Shown: positions 6,942 through 13,494, counted from the stretch's first letter. The stretch is DNA of 14,345 bases from an uncultured Clostridia bacterium (GCA_947629735.1 CANREX010000024.1:1-14345), one strand, 5' to 3'. Notes: generated from the letters alone by a model not told the origin. A program made the numbers and translations.

Positions 6942-7031
6942 ACAGAATAACAAGACAGAGTTCAAATAAAAATTTATTCTGACCGCATTTCGCATCGGCG
7001 AACATCCTCTTCTTTACGGAGAGGATTTTTT
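6942..7031 (+). ncRNA. tracrRNA
   Basis: The trans-activating RNA that pairs with crRNA repeats for RNase III processing and Cas9 loading. The anti-repeat 6941-6967 pairs with the transcribed repeat in two blocks. The upper stem is 16 bp (TACAGAATAACAAGAC, 6941-6956, against repeat positions 9-24). The lower stem is 6 bp (TCAAAT, 6962-6967, against GUUUGA with one G-U). Between them is a bulge of GA in the repeat and AGAGT in the tracrRNA, the same plan as the GA/AAGU bulge of S. pyogenes. Next comes a short hairpin TTCGC-ATCG-GCGAA (6989-7002), a nexus candidate, then the terminator hairpin. The length of about 90 nt fits the class. The RNA is encoded divergently from cas9 and is fully antisense to the inferred cas9 leader. 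Confidence 0.92.
7004..7031 (+). terminator. tracrRNA terminator
   Basis: ATCCTCT (7004-7010) pairs with AGAGGAT (7020-7026). A U-G and a C-G pair extend the stem to 9 bp with a five-base loop (7013-7017). A run of six T residues (7026-7031) follows. This is a canonical intrinsic terminator and sets the 3' end of the tracrRNA. Confidence 0.88.
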
Positions 7032-7045
7032 CGTTCCTATTTATT

Positions 7046-7071
7046 TTCCGCGCGCATTCAGCGGAATTTTT
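7046..7071 (+). terminator. Second, back-up intrinsic terminator
   Basis: TTCCGC (7046-7051) pairs with GCGGAA (7061-7066), followed by five T residues (7067-7071). It lies 15 bases after the first tracrRNA terminator and would catch read-through before transcription reaches the cas promoter region. Confidence 0.5.
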
Positions 7072-7086
7072 GCGGCGGTTTAGTGT

Positions 7087-7115
7087 ATTATATCATTTGC
7101 GACAAAAACCGTCAA
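7087..7115 (-). promoter_or_regulatory. cas operon promoter
   Basis: On the - strand there is TTGACG (7115 to 7110), a 17-base spacer and TATAAT (7092 to 7087) preceded by ATGA, an extended -10. This is the strongest SigA-type promoter before cas9. Initiation near 7080 gives a leader of about 190 nt before GTG 6889, and this leader runs antisense through the two terminators and the whole tracrRNA. Confidence 0.8.
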
Positions 7116-7266
7116 TACTCGGAATAATTTGCGGTCGCGGATATTTCAGAAAACAATTAACGGACATCGACATTTCGTAAATGATATCTCCGTACTGCCG
7201 CACCTTCCCTCTTCCCGATTCACTTTTTCCGCTATCGTAAGGACAAGGCGGGTGGATGTCTACCGG
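7116..7266. other. Intergenic stretch with no feature seen
   Basis: Between the cas promoter and the tandem repeats I see no gene, RNA or clear hairpin. A 143-codon open frame on the - strand crosses it (7093-7524), but its sequence looks like no known protein and it runs antisense to the small gene at 7378. Confidence 0.5.
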
Positions 7267-7332
7267 CAATAAATTATTGAGTATGGGGAGAAAAGCTATC
7301 AATAAATTGTTGCGCGGGAAAGAAAAAGCTAT
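7267..7332 (+). repeat. Two 33-bp tandem direct repeats
   Basis: Units 7267-7299 and 7300-7332 match at 23 of 33 positions, with perfect ends: CAATAAATT at the left and AAAAGCTAT at the right. A degenerate third start (CAAAATATTG) follows at 7333. They end seven bases before the -35 box of the next gene, so they may be paired binding sites for a regulator. In one frame they also encode an 11-residue repeat (NKLLSMGRKAI / NKLLRGKEKAI), but the downstream part of that frame overlaps the better gene at 7378. Confidence 0.7.
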
Positions 7333-7339
7333 CAAAATA

Positions 7340-7368
7340 TTGCAGTTGAATTCATTTGTTGATATAAT
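7340..7368 (+). promoter_or_regulatory. Promoter of the small PriA-like gene
   Basis: TATAAT (7363-7368) preceded by TGA, an extended -10, with a weak TTGCAG -35 box (7340-7345) at 17 bases. Initiation would fall at about 7375, only a few bases before the ATG at 7378, so the mRNA would be almost leaderless. Confidence 0.6.
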
Positions 7369-7377
7369 GAAAAAACT

Positions 7378-7629
7378 ATGGAAAATCTTTTGTGTTTTGT
7401 TGCAGTCGACTTCATTGACGACCCCAATGTCGCCGGACATACGTTTTGGTACTACTGCAAATTCCGCGAGGCGAGGATAGGCGACAGCGTAATTGCGCCG
7501 CTCGGAAGGCACGACCGCCTGCAAAAAGGGGTGGTGCGCAAGGTGATTTTTGCCGAAAAACTTTCAGCTCCCTACCCTTTCGACAGAATTAAAAGCATAG
7601 CGGAATTAGTATCCGAGAACCGCGAATAA
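7378..7629 (+). CDS. Small PriA N-terminal-domain-like protein
   Basis: An 83-residue protein. The segment from about residue 8 to 75 (FVAVDF..., TFWYYCKFREARIGDSVIAPLGRHDRLQKGVV, then PFDRIKSIAELV) follows the pattern of the N-terminal 3'-end-binding domain of primosomal helicase PriA: a strand, a short hairpin, then GD-V-APFG-R---GVV and a final K-I--L strand. No helicase part is present, so this is a stand-alone domain. In PriA this domain grips the 3' end of the leading strand at stalled forks; whether this protein binds DNA is inference. No AGGAG site precedes the ATG and the promoter lies only 9 bases upstream, so translation may be leaderless. A terminator-like hairpin follows at 7681. 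It is a single-gene unit between the cas promoter and the restriction genes. Confidence 0.7.
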   Translation: MENLLCFVAVDFIDDPNVAGHTFWYYCKFREARIGDSVIAPLGRHDRLQKGVVRKVIFAEKLSAPYPFDRIKSIAELVSENRE

Positions 7630-7680
7630 GCGCGCGTTTTCAGGCTTTTATATTGACCGATTTTTTTGTGATGAGTGTTT

Positions 7681-7711
7681 GAGCGCGCGGCTTACGCCGC
7701 GCGCTCGTTTA
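7681..7711 (+). terminator. GC-rich hairpin after the small gene
   Basis: A perfect 11-bp stem, GAGCGCGCGGC (7681-7691) with its complement at 7696-7706, and a TTAC loop. Only a short GTTTATT tail follows, so it is a strong hairpin with a poor U-tract. It probably ends transcription of the 7378 gene. Confidence 0.6.
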
Positions 7712-7771
7712 TTCAGACCACCGCCGCTGTGCTGCTTTGAAATATGAGGCAATTTTGAATAATCTAAACTA

Positions 7772-7800
7772 TTGCTAAAAACGCGACGATATGATATAAT
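7772..7800 (+). promoter_or_regulatory. Methyltransferase promoter
   Basis: TTGCTA (7772-7777), a 17-base spacer and TATAAT (7795-7800) preceded by ATGA, an extended -10. Initiation near 7807 leaves only about 6 bases before ATG 7813 (12 before the alternative ATG 7819), with no ribosome site visible. Confidence 0.7.
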
Positions 7801-7812
7801 GATTGTATATTT

Positions 7813-9282
7813 ATGAATATGGAAGCAGATGCGATTTCAACCGAAAAATTAAACGGACGTTTCTACACGCCTGAATTTATCGTTAATAATGTCCTTGACT
7901 TATCGAGTTATCATGGTCAAGCGATATTAAAAAAACACGTCATCGACAATAGTTGCGGCGATGGCGCATTTTTGGTTGCTATTGTAAACAGATACTGTAA
8001 AGAATTTTTAAAGAATAGCTCTGACTTGCTTTTGCTTTCCGAAGAACTATCGACCTATATTCATGGCATTGAAATTGATGAAACGGAAAGCAAAAAGTGC
8101 ATTTATAACTTAAACAACGTTGTCAAAAGGTTTGGATTGAATAATGTTGTTTGGGATATAAACTGCGCCGACACTTTGACGATTGACAGATATAACGGCA
8201 AAATGGATTTCGTGTTAGGCAATCCACCCTATGTCAGAGTCCATAATTTAGGTAATTCATTTGATAACATCAAAAAATTCTCTTTCACCCAAAACGGCAT
8301 GACCGATTTATATATCGTATTCTATGAAATCGGTTTAAAAATGCTCAATACAAGCGGAATTTTAGGTTACATAACGCCGAGCTCGTTTTTCAATAGCCTT
8401 GCCAGTAAATATATGCGGGCATATTTGGTTAATAATAATTTGCTTGATAAGGTTGTTAATTTAAAACATTTTCAAGCTTTTTCCGCAACTACTTATACAA
8501 CTATTGCAATATTAAAAACCAATCGCCAACAAAAAACAATAGATTACTTCCAATTTGAAGACAGAAATAATTTTCCGTATTATGTGGACACATTAAGCGT
8601 TGAAGATTATTACATAGACGGCAACTTTTATTTTGCGGATAAACGAATTTTAGAAGAATTAAAGAATATTCTGACCTTTAAAAGCGCCGTAGACCATTTT
8701 ACCGTTAAAAACGGTTTCGCAACTCTTGCCGACAGTTTTTTTATCGGCGAATTTGATTTTGAAGAATTTACAATTCCCATTGTTAAGGCGTCAACAGGCA
8801 ATCGATATACCTGCCTGTTTCCATATAGAAACGGCAAACTTATTCCTTATGAAGAATTGACCGCTAACCCTTCCGTTAAAGAATATTATGAAAACCACAA
8901 AGCTAAATTATTAAAACGCAGTTTGGAAAAAAGCAGCGATTGGTACGGGTTCGGACGGTCGCAAGGCATAAATGATATATATCGGTGCAAATACTCCATA
9001 AACGCTTTAATCAAAAAACCTTCCGATTTAAAACTTATCAAATGCGATAAAGGCGTAGGCGTTTATAGCGGACTTTACATTATTACGGAAGTCTCCGAAA
9101 GCGAATTAAAAGAATTGTTATATAATGAAGATTTTATTTCTTATATATCACTACTCGGGAAATATAAAAACGGCGGTTATTATACTTTTTCGTCAAAAGA
9201 TTTGAAAAATTATCTTGAATATAAGTATTCACAAAGGAACAGATACGATAATGAACAATTCACAATTTTTAGCTATTCTTAA
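7813..9282 (+). CDS. Type II N6-adenine DNA methyltransferase
   Basis: A 489-residue adenine-N6 methyltransferase that would protect host DNA from its partner nuclease. Visible motifs are: motif X region GRFYTPEFIVNNVLDL (about 15-30); the AdoMet-binding motif I VIDNSCGDGAFL (43-54); the acidic strand IHGIEIDE (83-90); and catalytic motif IV DFVLGNPPYV (132-141), with NPPY at 137-140. This motif order with a long C-terminal part is that of gamma-class, Eco57I/TaqI-like enzymes. The C-terminal half (about 240-489) would be the target-recognition domain. All catalytic motifs are intact. The gene is clearly more AT-rich than the pectate lyase gene, as often seen for acquired restriction systems. 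Its end overlaps the nuclease start by 32 bases. ATG 7813 was taken as start; ATG 7819 is equally possible. The recognition sequence cannot be predicted. Confidence 0.92.
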   Translation: MNMEADAISTEKLNGRFYTPEFIVNNVLDLSSYHGQAILKKHVIDNSCGDGAFLVAIVNRYCKEFLKNSSDLLLLSEELSTYIHGIEIDETESKKCIYNLNNVVKRFGLNNVVWDINCADTLTIDRYNGKMDFVLGNPPYVRVHNLGNSFDNIKKFSFTQNGMTDLYIVFYEIGLKMLNTSGILGYITPSSFFNSLASKYMRAYLVNNNLLDKVVNLKHFQAFSATTYTTIAILKTNRQQKTIDYFQFEDRNNFPYYVDTLSVEDYYIDGNFYFADKRILEELKNILTFKSAVDHFTVKNGFATLADSFFIGEFDFEEFTIPIVKASTGNRYTCLFPYRNGKLIPYEELTANPSVKEYYENHKAKLLKRSLEKSSDWYGFGRSQGINDIYRCKYSINALIKKPSDLKLIKCDKGVGVYSGLYIITEVSESELKELLYNEDFISYISLLGKYKNGGYYTFSSKDLKNYLEYKYSQRNRYDNEQFTIFSYS

Positions 9283-9634
9283 AAAATCGTTTATTACCTA
9301 CTTGCATACAGGGGCAAGAAGCAATAAGAAATTAGGAGTTCTACACGGCGCAATTTCGGAAGATTTACAAGCAAGGTTGAACAATAATATCTATTCCGTA
9401 TATTCATTGGGTTACGGTATTGGCAAAGAACATAAAATTAACGGACGATATGTAGATAAAGCGGTTGATATCACTGTTGCCGAAAACAACAAGCAAGATT
9501 ATGAGAATTATTATCTAAATAATGATTTCGATATGACAATATCATCGTTAAAGTTCGATTTTGGCAGTACCATAATTTATAACGATTACGACAAATTTAT
9601 TGATAAAGTGACTCATACGATTTTAGGGTTGTAA
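9251..9634 (+). pseudogene. Type II restriction endonuclease, probably internally deleted
   Basis: A 127-residue product from ATG 9251, with AAAGGA at 9233-9238 inside the methyltransferase gene. The overlap and order are those of a restriction-modification pair. The N-terminal part (YLHTGARSNKKLGVLHGAI, then GRYVDKAVDITV) looks like the start of a PD-(D/E)XK-type restriction enzyme in which the Asp of VDI could be the first catalytic acid. Such enzymes are usually well over 200 residues. Directly after VDITVAENNK the sequence passes into what looks like a C-terminal tail ending DYDKFIDKVTHTILGL, with no ExK-type motif between. I infer an in-frame loss of the middle with the catalytic lysine, leaving an inactive remnant. 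The exact family is not certain, and a naturally small accessory protein is the alternative. An upstream in-frame ATG at 9215 lies deep in the methyltransferase gene and is unlikely to be used. Confidence 0.6.
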
Positions 9635-9664
9635 TTATTCCTACAAAAAATAACGCAATATGTT

Positions 9665-9701
9665 AAGGCGGCGCGACGGAAAATCCGTCGCGCCGCCTTT
9701 T
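9665..9701 (+). terminator. Strong terminator between converging genes
   Basis: A perfect 16-bp stem, AAGGCGGCGCGACGGA (9665-9680) with its complement at 9684-9699, an AAA loop and a TTTT tail on the + strand. It ends the restriction-modification transcript and, by its hairpin, probably also slows the converging leftward transcript from the pectate lyase gene. The bases to 9780 are a run of T-rich TTTTGCGC-like words without further structure. Confidence 0.85.
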
Positions 9702-9807
9702 GCACTTTTTCACCTTTTGCGCCTTTTGCGCTTTTTATCAGACCGCTGCAACTTTTTTGCAACCTTTTTGCGCTTTGTTATATGATTTTCCCGTCAATTT
9801 CGGGGTT

Positions 9808-12800
9808 TTAATCATCGACGGGAGTTAGTATCACATAGCACAGCCAAGCCTCGCCGTCGTTGCGGGTAATTTTATGCTCGCCTGCTTCCAAGACAATCTC
9901 GTCGGTCGGGCTAACCGCCTTGCCGTCCACCTTTATGGTCTTAGCTTTGCCGCCCGCATGCAGTACAAACGTCATCTTCATCTTCGCGGCGGTGGTAAAC
10001 GTAACGATTGTCGAGCTCTCCATTTTAAGCGGTCCGTTGTACGTATTCCCGCCGTATTCAAACGTCTCTTTGTCCTTGTAATTTCCCGTCACGGTGAAGC
10101 CTGCGCCGCTCGCAAGCGCGGGGTTGTCCTTTGTGAAAATTCCCACTTTTGATTGGCTTGCAAGCGCTTTTAAGACGTCTTCCGCGTCCGTCAGGCGGGT
10201 TATGTCGCCCACCGTCTGTTTGCCCGCCGCGTCGAGGGCGTCATAAGCCTTGCGCGCCGCCTCAACTTCCGCGCTGTGGGAAAGCCCGACGTCCGATTTT
10301 TCGGGCAGGGCGTCAATCATATCCCTGACCTCGTAGGGGCGCAAAGCCCTTTCGAGCGCGGCTAACCCCTCGGTTACTTTTGAGTAATTATCGACATCCT
10401 CGCGCTTATCCTCATCGAGGGAGTTATACATATTTTCCACCCTGCGATACTCTTCGAGCAGCGCGGCGATTTCCCACTTCGTCGTCGCGGAAGCGGGCTC
10501 TTTCAGCCCTTCTATCGCGCTGTTTACCGCCGCCGTTTCGAACTGCGAGAAATCTTTTTCCGCCTGCAACAGCGCCGCAAACACGCTGCCGTCTTCGGCG
10601 TTTTCAACAAGCGTTTTCTGGTCTACCGTCAAGTCGTTGTACGCCTCGCGCGCGGCGGAAATCGCGCTTCCGCTGTCCTTGTCCACCTCTCCTATCGCCT
10701 TGATGAGCTCCACCACCTTTGCCGCAATTAAGCTATCGTACGCCTTAACGGCGTTTTCAAGCGTTGCGGCGTTGGTCACCTGAGAGCGCAAGGATAAATC
10801 GAGGGCGGCGTATGCCGCCTGTGCGGCGGAAATTCTGCCCGCGCACGCATCGTTGAGTTCCACGTTGCCTATCGCCTCTATCAGCGCGATTACGTTTGCC
10901 ACCCTCTCCGCGTCCGACACGCCGCTCTTGAATGCGAGGGAAGTGAGGCTCACCTCTTTCAGATTGCTGTCCTGTCCGCACTGCGAGGAGCGGATAAAGT
11001 ATATCCCCGCTTCGAGCGTTCCGCGGTACTCGGTTATCTTCGTCGCGACGACCGCGCCGCTTGACGAAAGAAGGTCGCCGTTGCCGTCGCACGTCACCTT
11101 TATTTCCGCCCTGTCTGCAAGGCGGAACGTAGCGTACTGCCCCTTGCCCTTGCGCGAACCCGTGCCGTCCCTGAACAGCACGCCGCTCACTTCTGCGTCG
11201 GCGGAGGACGTCGGAATGGATATATCCAGCCAATCGCCCGTCAGCGCGAGTGCGGCTGCGGGGGTGTACTTGTTGGCGTCCGTGTTTACGGAAGAGTAGT
11301 CGTGCTTTTGCACGCCCGCGTACAGAATGCAGTCCCTGCGCGCCGTCACGGGGTCGGTGAGCGAGCAGTTGCTCTTTTGATTTGCCTCGTCGTAATAGAA
11401 CAGCGTTGCGCTTGTGTCGAACTCGGTGTAGTCTATATTCTTCGCGATGAATTTACAGTTGTTTTGCACCTTTGCCGTGCGGCTTGAAACGTTGTCCACC
11501 GCGGCGGCTTTGCCGTAAGTTCCCACCTCTACGTTGTCGAAAAATTTGTGCGCGCCCGCGCCCTCGTTCGTATCCCAAACCTTGCTGCAACCGTCGAAGT
11601 AGTTGCCCTCGGCAAACGTGTAGCTGTCCGCCCTGAAAGACATCGCCACGCTTGTGGTATACTGAACGTAGTTGTTGTAGTAGTGAATGTTCGCGCAGCG
11701 CGCTATCGGCTGGCGCGCCTGACAGTTGAACCACCAATTATGATGGAATGTGACGTCAAACTGCACGGAAGTCGAGGAAGAGCCGACGAGGTTTGTCTTG
11801 TGGCAGTCCTCGTATTTATTGTAGGAATTTGTGTAGTACTGCCCGCGCTTGAAATCGCAGCTGCCGTCGCCTTCGCCCTTGTCGCTTTCCGCCGCCGAGC
11901 CGTTGCCGCCCTGCTTGAACGTGTTGTTGTGTACCCACACCCTCTCCACGGGCGCGCTCAGCGCGGAAGAAAGTTTCTTTTCCGCCTGTTCGCCCTCCGC
12001 GCCGAGGGCGTCCTCGGGATAGCCCGCAAAGGTCAGATTTCTCGCCTCGAAACTCTTGCCGTCGCCCGCGCCCCAACGCGCGGAAGAACTCGACACAAAG
12101 TGGAAGCCCCAGCCCTTTATCTGCGCGTCCTCGCCTATTCCCTCTATCGTAAGGTTTTTGGCGTTTACCATGCGCGCCATGCCGCCGCTGTCTCCCACGG
12201 AGCCGCCGTTGCCCTCGGAGTCGTAATCGGTCAGCCCGACGATTTCCGCCTTGCCGCCGACCATATCGTTGGACACCGTGCCTATGACCCTTAGCGCAAC
12301 CGAGCCGTACTCTTCGCACAGCCGCGAAATGCCGACGTTCTTTCTGTCGTCTCCGCTGTATCTGCGGTTGTTCAGAATCTCGCCTATGCCCTTGTGCACC
12401 GTGCCCGCGCTGTCCGTGATATATTGGGTGATGTCCGCCTTCACGCCGTCCACATAGCAATCGTTTGTGACGTCATGCTTGTTGCCCTCATAGAGATAAA
12501 TTACAAGCGTTCCGTCCTTTATCGTGCCGTCGTCCTTGTACGCGCCCACGCCGTCCGCATAGTTGAAATGCGCATATCCCGAGCGGTCGTACGCGGAGAT
12601 GAGGACGTCGCTTTGTTTGAGCTCCTGCGAGGCGCTCGTGGTTATCCTGAAATCATAGCGAGAGCCCCCTTTGAGCCCGACGACGTCCACCCGCGCCGTC
12701 TGCGCGTCGAGCTGCCTTATGAGCGGTTTATCAACCTGCCTGTACGCGCTTTCCGAGGAGAGTTTGTACTCCACCTTGGCGTTTGCCGCGTCCGAGTCCG

Positions 12801-13224
12801 CCCACTCGAACGCCGCGCTCTCGTTTGCGGCATATATGTGCGAAATGCGCGAATCGGTTATCGGCGGATTGACCGCTGGCGGGGTTTCGGATTCGCTCGG
12901 GTCGCTCGGGCCGGTGGGGTTATTGGGGTTGCTCGGCGTATTGGGGTTGCTCGGCGCGTCGGGATTGCTTTCGCCGCCCGACTTTTTGTAGCCGCAAATA
13001 TCGCACCCGGGGATGCCGTCGGAATCTGTGTGCGCGCCGTATTCTCCCTTTATGTCATGCTCGCACGTCGACTCATGCCAGTGGTAGTAATCGTCGTAAG
13101 TCCACTCGCTTCTGTACCTGTGCTTATGCGCGCAGCCCGCGCCGAAAATTCCGCCCGCTGCTGCTGTGCCCGCGACCAAAACGTACGCCGCTGCCGCGGC
13201 AATAACCTTGTTTAACTTTTTCAT
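9808..13224 (-). CDS. Secreted multidomain pectate lyase (polysaccharide lyase family 1)
   Basis: An 1138-residue surface or secreted protein that would cleave pectic polysaccharide by beta-elimination. Domains: signal peptide (1-30), with Cys31 after GAG as a possible but weak lipobox; a His/Cys-rich segment (31-78, with HWHESTCEH and CDICG) that may bind metal; a Pro/Asn/Ser linker (84-121); a fibronectin-III-like domain (about 127-212); a right-handed beta-helix of the PL1 type (about 230-560); a beta-rich, carbohydrate-binding-like module (about 655-767); about four helical repeats of roughly 65 residues (772-1025); and a second binding-like module (1028-1138). PL1 signs are VWVHNNTF (429-436), DGSCDFKRGQYYTNSYNKYEDCHKT from 453, HHNWW (494-498) and RQPIAR (504-509) with the catalytic-type Arg. 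There is no LPxTG anchor. ATG 13224 has a GGGGGAAAGGGA ribosome site. Substrate beyond the PL1 family is unknown. Confidence 0.88.
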   Translation of the reverse strand: MKKLNKVIAAAAAYVLVAGTAAAGGIFGAGCAHKHRYRSEWTYDDYYHWHESTCEHDIKGEYGAHTDSDGIPGCDICGYKKSGGESNPDAPSNPNTPSNPNNPTGPSDPSESETPPAVNPPITDSRISHIYAANESAAFEWADSDAANAKVEYKLSSESAYRQVDKPLIRQLDAQTARVDVVGLKGGSRYDFRITTSASQELKQSDVLISAYDRSGYAHFNYADGVGAYKDDGTIKDGTLVIYLYEGNKHDVTNDCYVDGVKADITQYITDSAGTVHKGIGEILNNRRYSGDDRKNVGISRLCEEYGSVALRVIGTVSNDMVGGKAEIVGLTDYDSEGNGGSVGDSGGMARMVNAKNLTIEGIGEDAQIKGWGFHFVSSSSARWGAGDGKSFEARNLTFAGYPEDALGAEGEQAEKKLSSALSAPVERVWVHNNTFKQGGNGSAAESDKGEGDGSCDFKRGQYYTNSYNKYEDCHKTNLVGSSSTSVQFDVTFHHNWWFNCQARQPIARCANIHYYNNYVQYTTSVAMSFRADSYTFAEGNYFDGCSKVWDTNEGAGAHKFFDNVEVGTYGKAAAVDNVSSRTAKVQNNCKFIAKNIDYTEFDTSATLFYYDEANQKSNCSLTDPVTARRDCILYAGVQKHDYSSVNTDANKYTPAAALALTGDWLDISIPTSSADAEVSGVLFRDGTGSRKGKGQYATFRLADRAEIKVTCDGNGDLLSSSGAVVATKITEYRGTLEAGIYFIRSSQCGQDSNLKEVSLTSLAFKSGVSDAERVANVIALIEAIGNVELNDACAGRISAAQAAYAALDLSLRSQVTNAATLENAVKAYDSLIAAKVVELIKAIGEVDKDSGSAISAAREAYNDLTVDQKTLVENAEDGSVFAALLQAEKDFSQFETAAVNSAIEGLKEPASATTKWEIAALLEEYRRVENMYNSLDEDKREDVDNYSKVTEGLAALERALRPYEVRDMIDALPEKSDVGLSHSAEVEAARKAYDALDAAGKQTVGDITRLTDAEDVLKALASQSKVGIFTKDNPALASGAGFTVTGNYKDKETFEYGGNTYNGPLKMESSTIVTFTTAAKMKMTFVLHAGGKAKTIKVDGKAVSPTDEIVLEAGEHKITRNDGEAWLCYVILTPVDD

Positions 13225-13292
13225 TCCCTTTCCCCCGTCTTTGCGACCGATTTTAGCCGAATTTTGTCCGTTTTTCTGCGTTTTTCGCGCAT
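13221..13292 (-). CDS. Possible basic leader peptide overlapping the lyase start
   Basis: A 23-codon frame starting ATG at 13292 (MREKRRKTDKIRLKSVAKT...) whose TGA stop overlaps the lyase ATG as ATGA. The same frame is open without a stop for about 65 codons, back to a TGA at the beginning of the leader, and reads as Lys/Arg-rich sequence. No good ribosome site precedes the ATG, and the leader is purine-rich, which could produce such a frame by chance. If translated, it would couple to the lyase gene. Confidence 0.25.
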   Translation of the reverse strand: MREKRRKTDKIRLKSVAKTGERE

Positions 13293-13420
13293 ATCTTTGC
13301 GCTTTTTTATGAATTTTGCGGCGATTTCTACGCCGTTGCGCGCCTTTTTACGGCGCTTTTCGTTGCGCTTTTTATTTCGCCTTGTTATCGCTTTTTCGAT
13401 TTCGCCCGCAATTTTGTTTC

Positions 13421-13450
13421 ATTATATCATAAACTCCCCCTAAAAGTCAA
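13421..13450 (-). promoter_or_regulatory. Pectate lyase promoter
   Basis: On the - strand there is TTGACT (13450 to 13445), an 18-base spacer and TATAAT (13426 to 13421) preceded by ATGA, an extended -10. Initiation near 13414 gives a leader of about 190 nt. That leader is purine-rich on the transcribed sense, with many AAAAGCGC-like words, and shows no clear riboswitch. Confidence 0.75.
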
Positions 13451-13473
13451 TATAAACGATAATCCCAAACGCT

Positions 13474-13494
13474 TTTTGTTAAAATTTAACAAAA
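13474..13494. promoter_or_regulatory. Perfect 10-bp inverted repeat, candidate operator
   Basis: TTTTGTTAAA-A-TTTAACAAAA is a perfect palindrome around one central base, 24 bp upstream of the lyase -35 box. It resembles the clostridial Rex operator TTGTTAA-N4-TTAACAA, but with three rather than four central bases. It could serve another dimeric regulator. The rest of 13451-13649 shows no gene. Confidence 0.4.

Noticed and set aside
7256..7480. 74-codon frame on the + strand encoding an 11-residue repeat
   Set aside because: The repeat comes from the tandem DNA units, and the second half overlaps the 7378 gene in another frame without protein-like character.
7093..7524. 143-codon open frame on the - strand
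   Set aside because: It runs antisense to the better-supported gene at 7378 and through promoter and repeat DNA, and its sequence looks non-coding.
11548..12294. Long open frames on the + strand and in alternate - strand frames within the lyase gene
   Set aside because: GC-rich coding DNA opens long shadow frames; their Arg/Ala-rich sequences match no family and the PL1 frame is clear.
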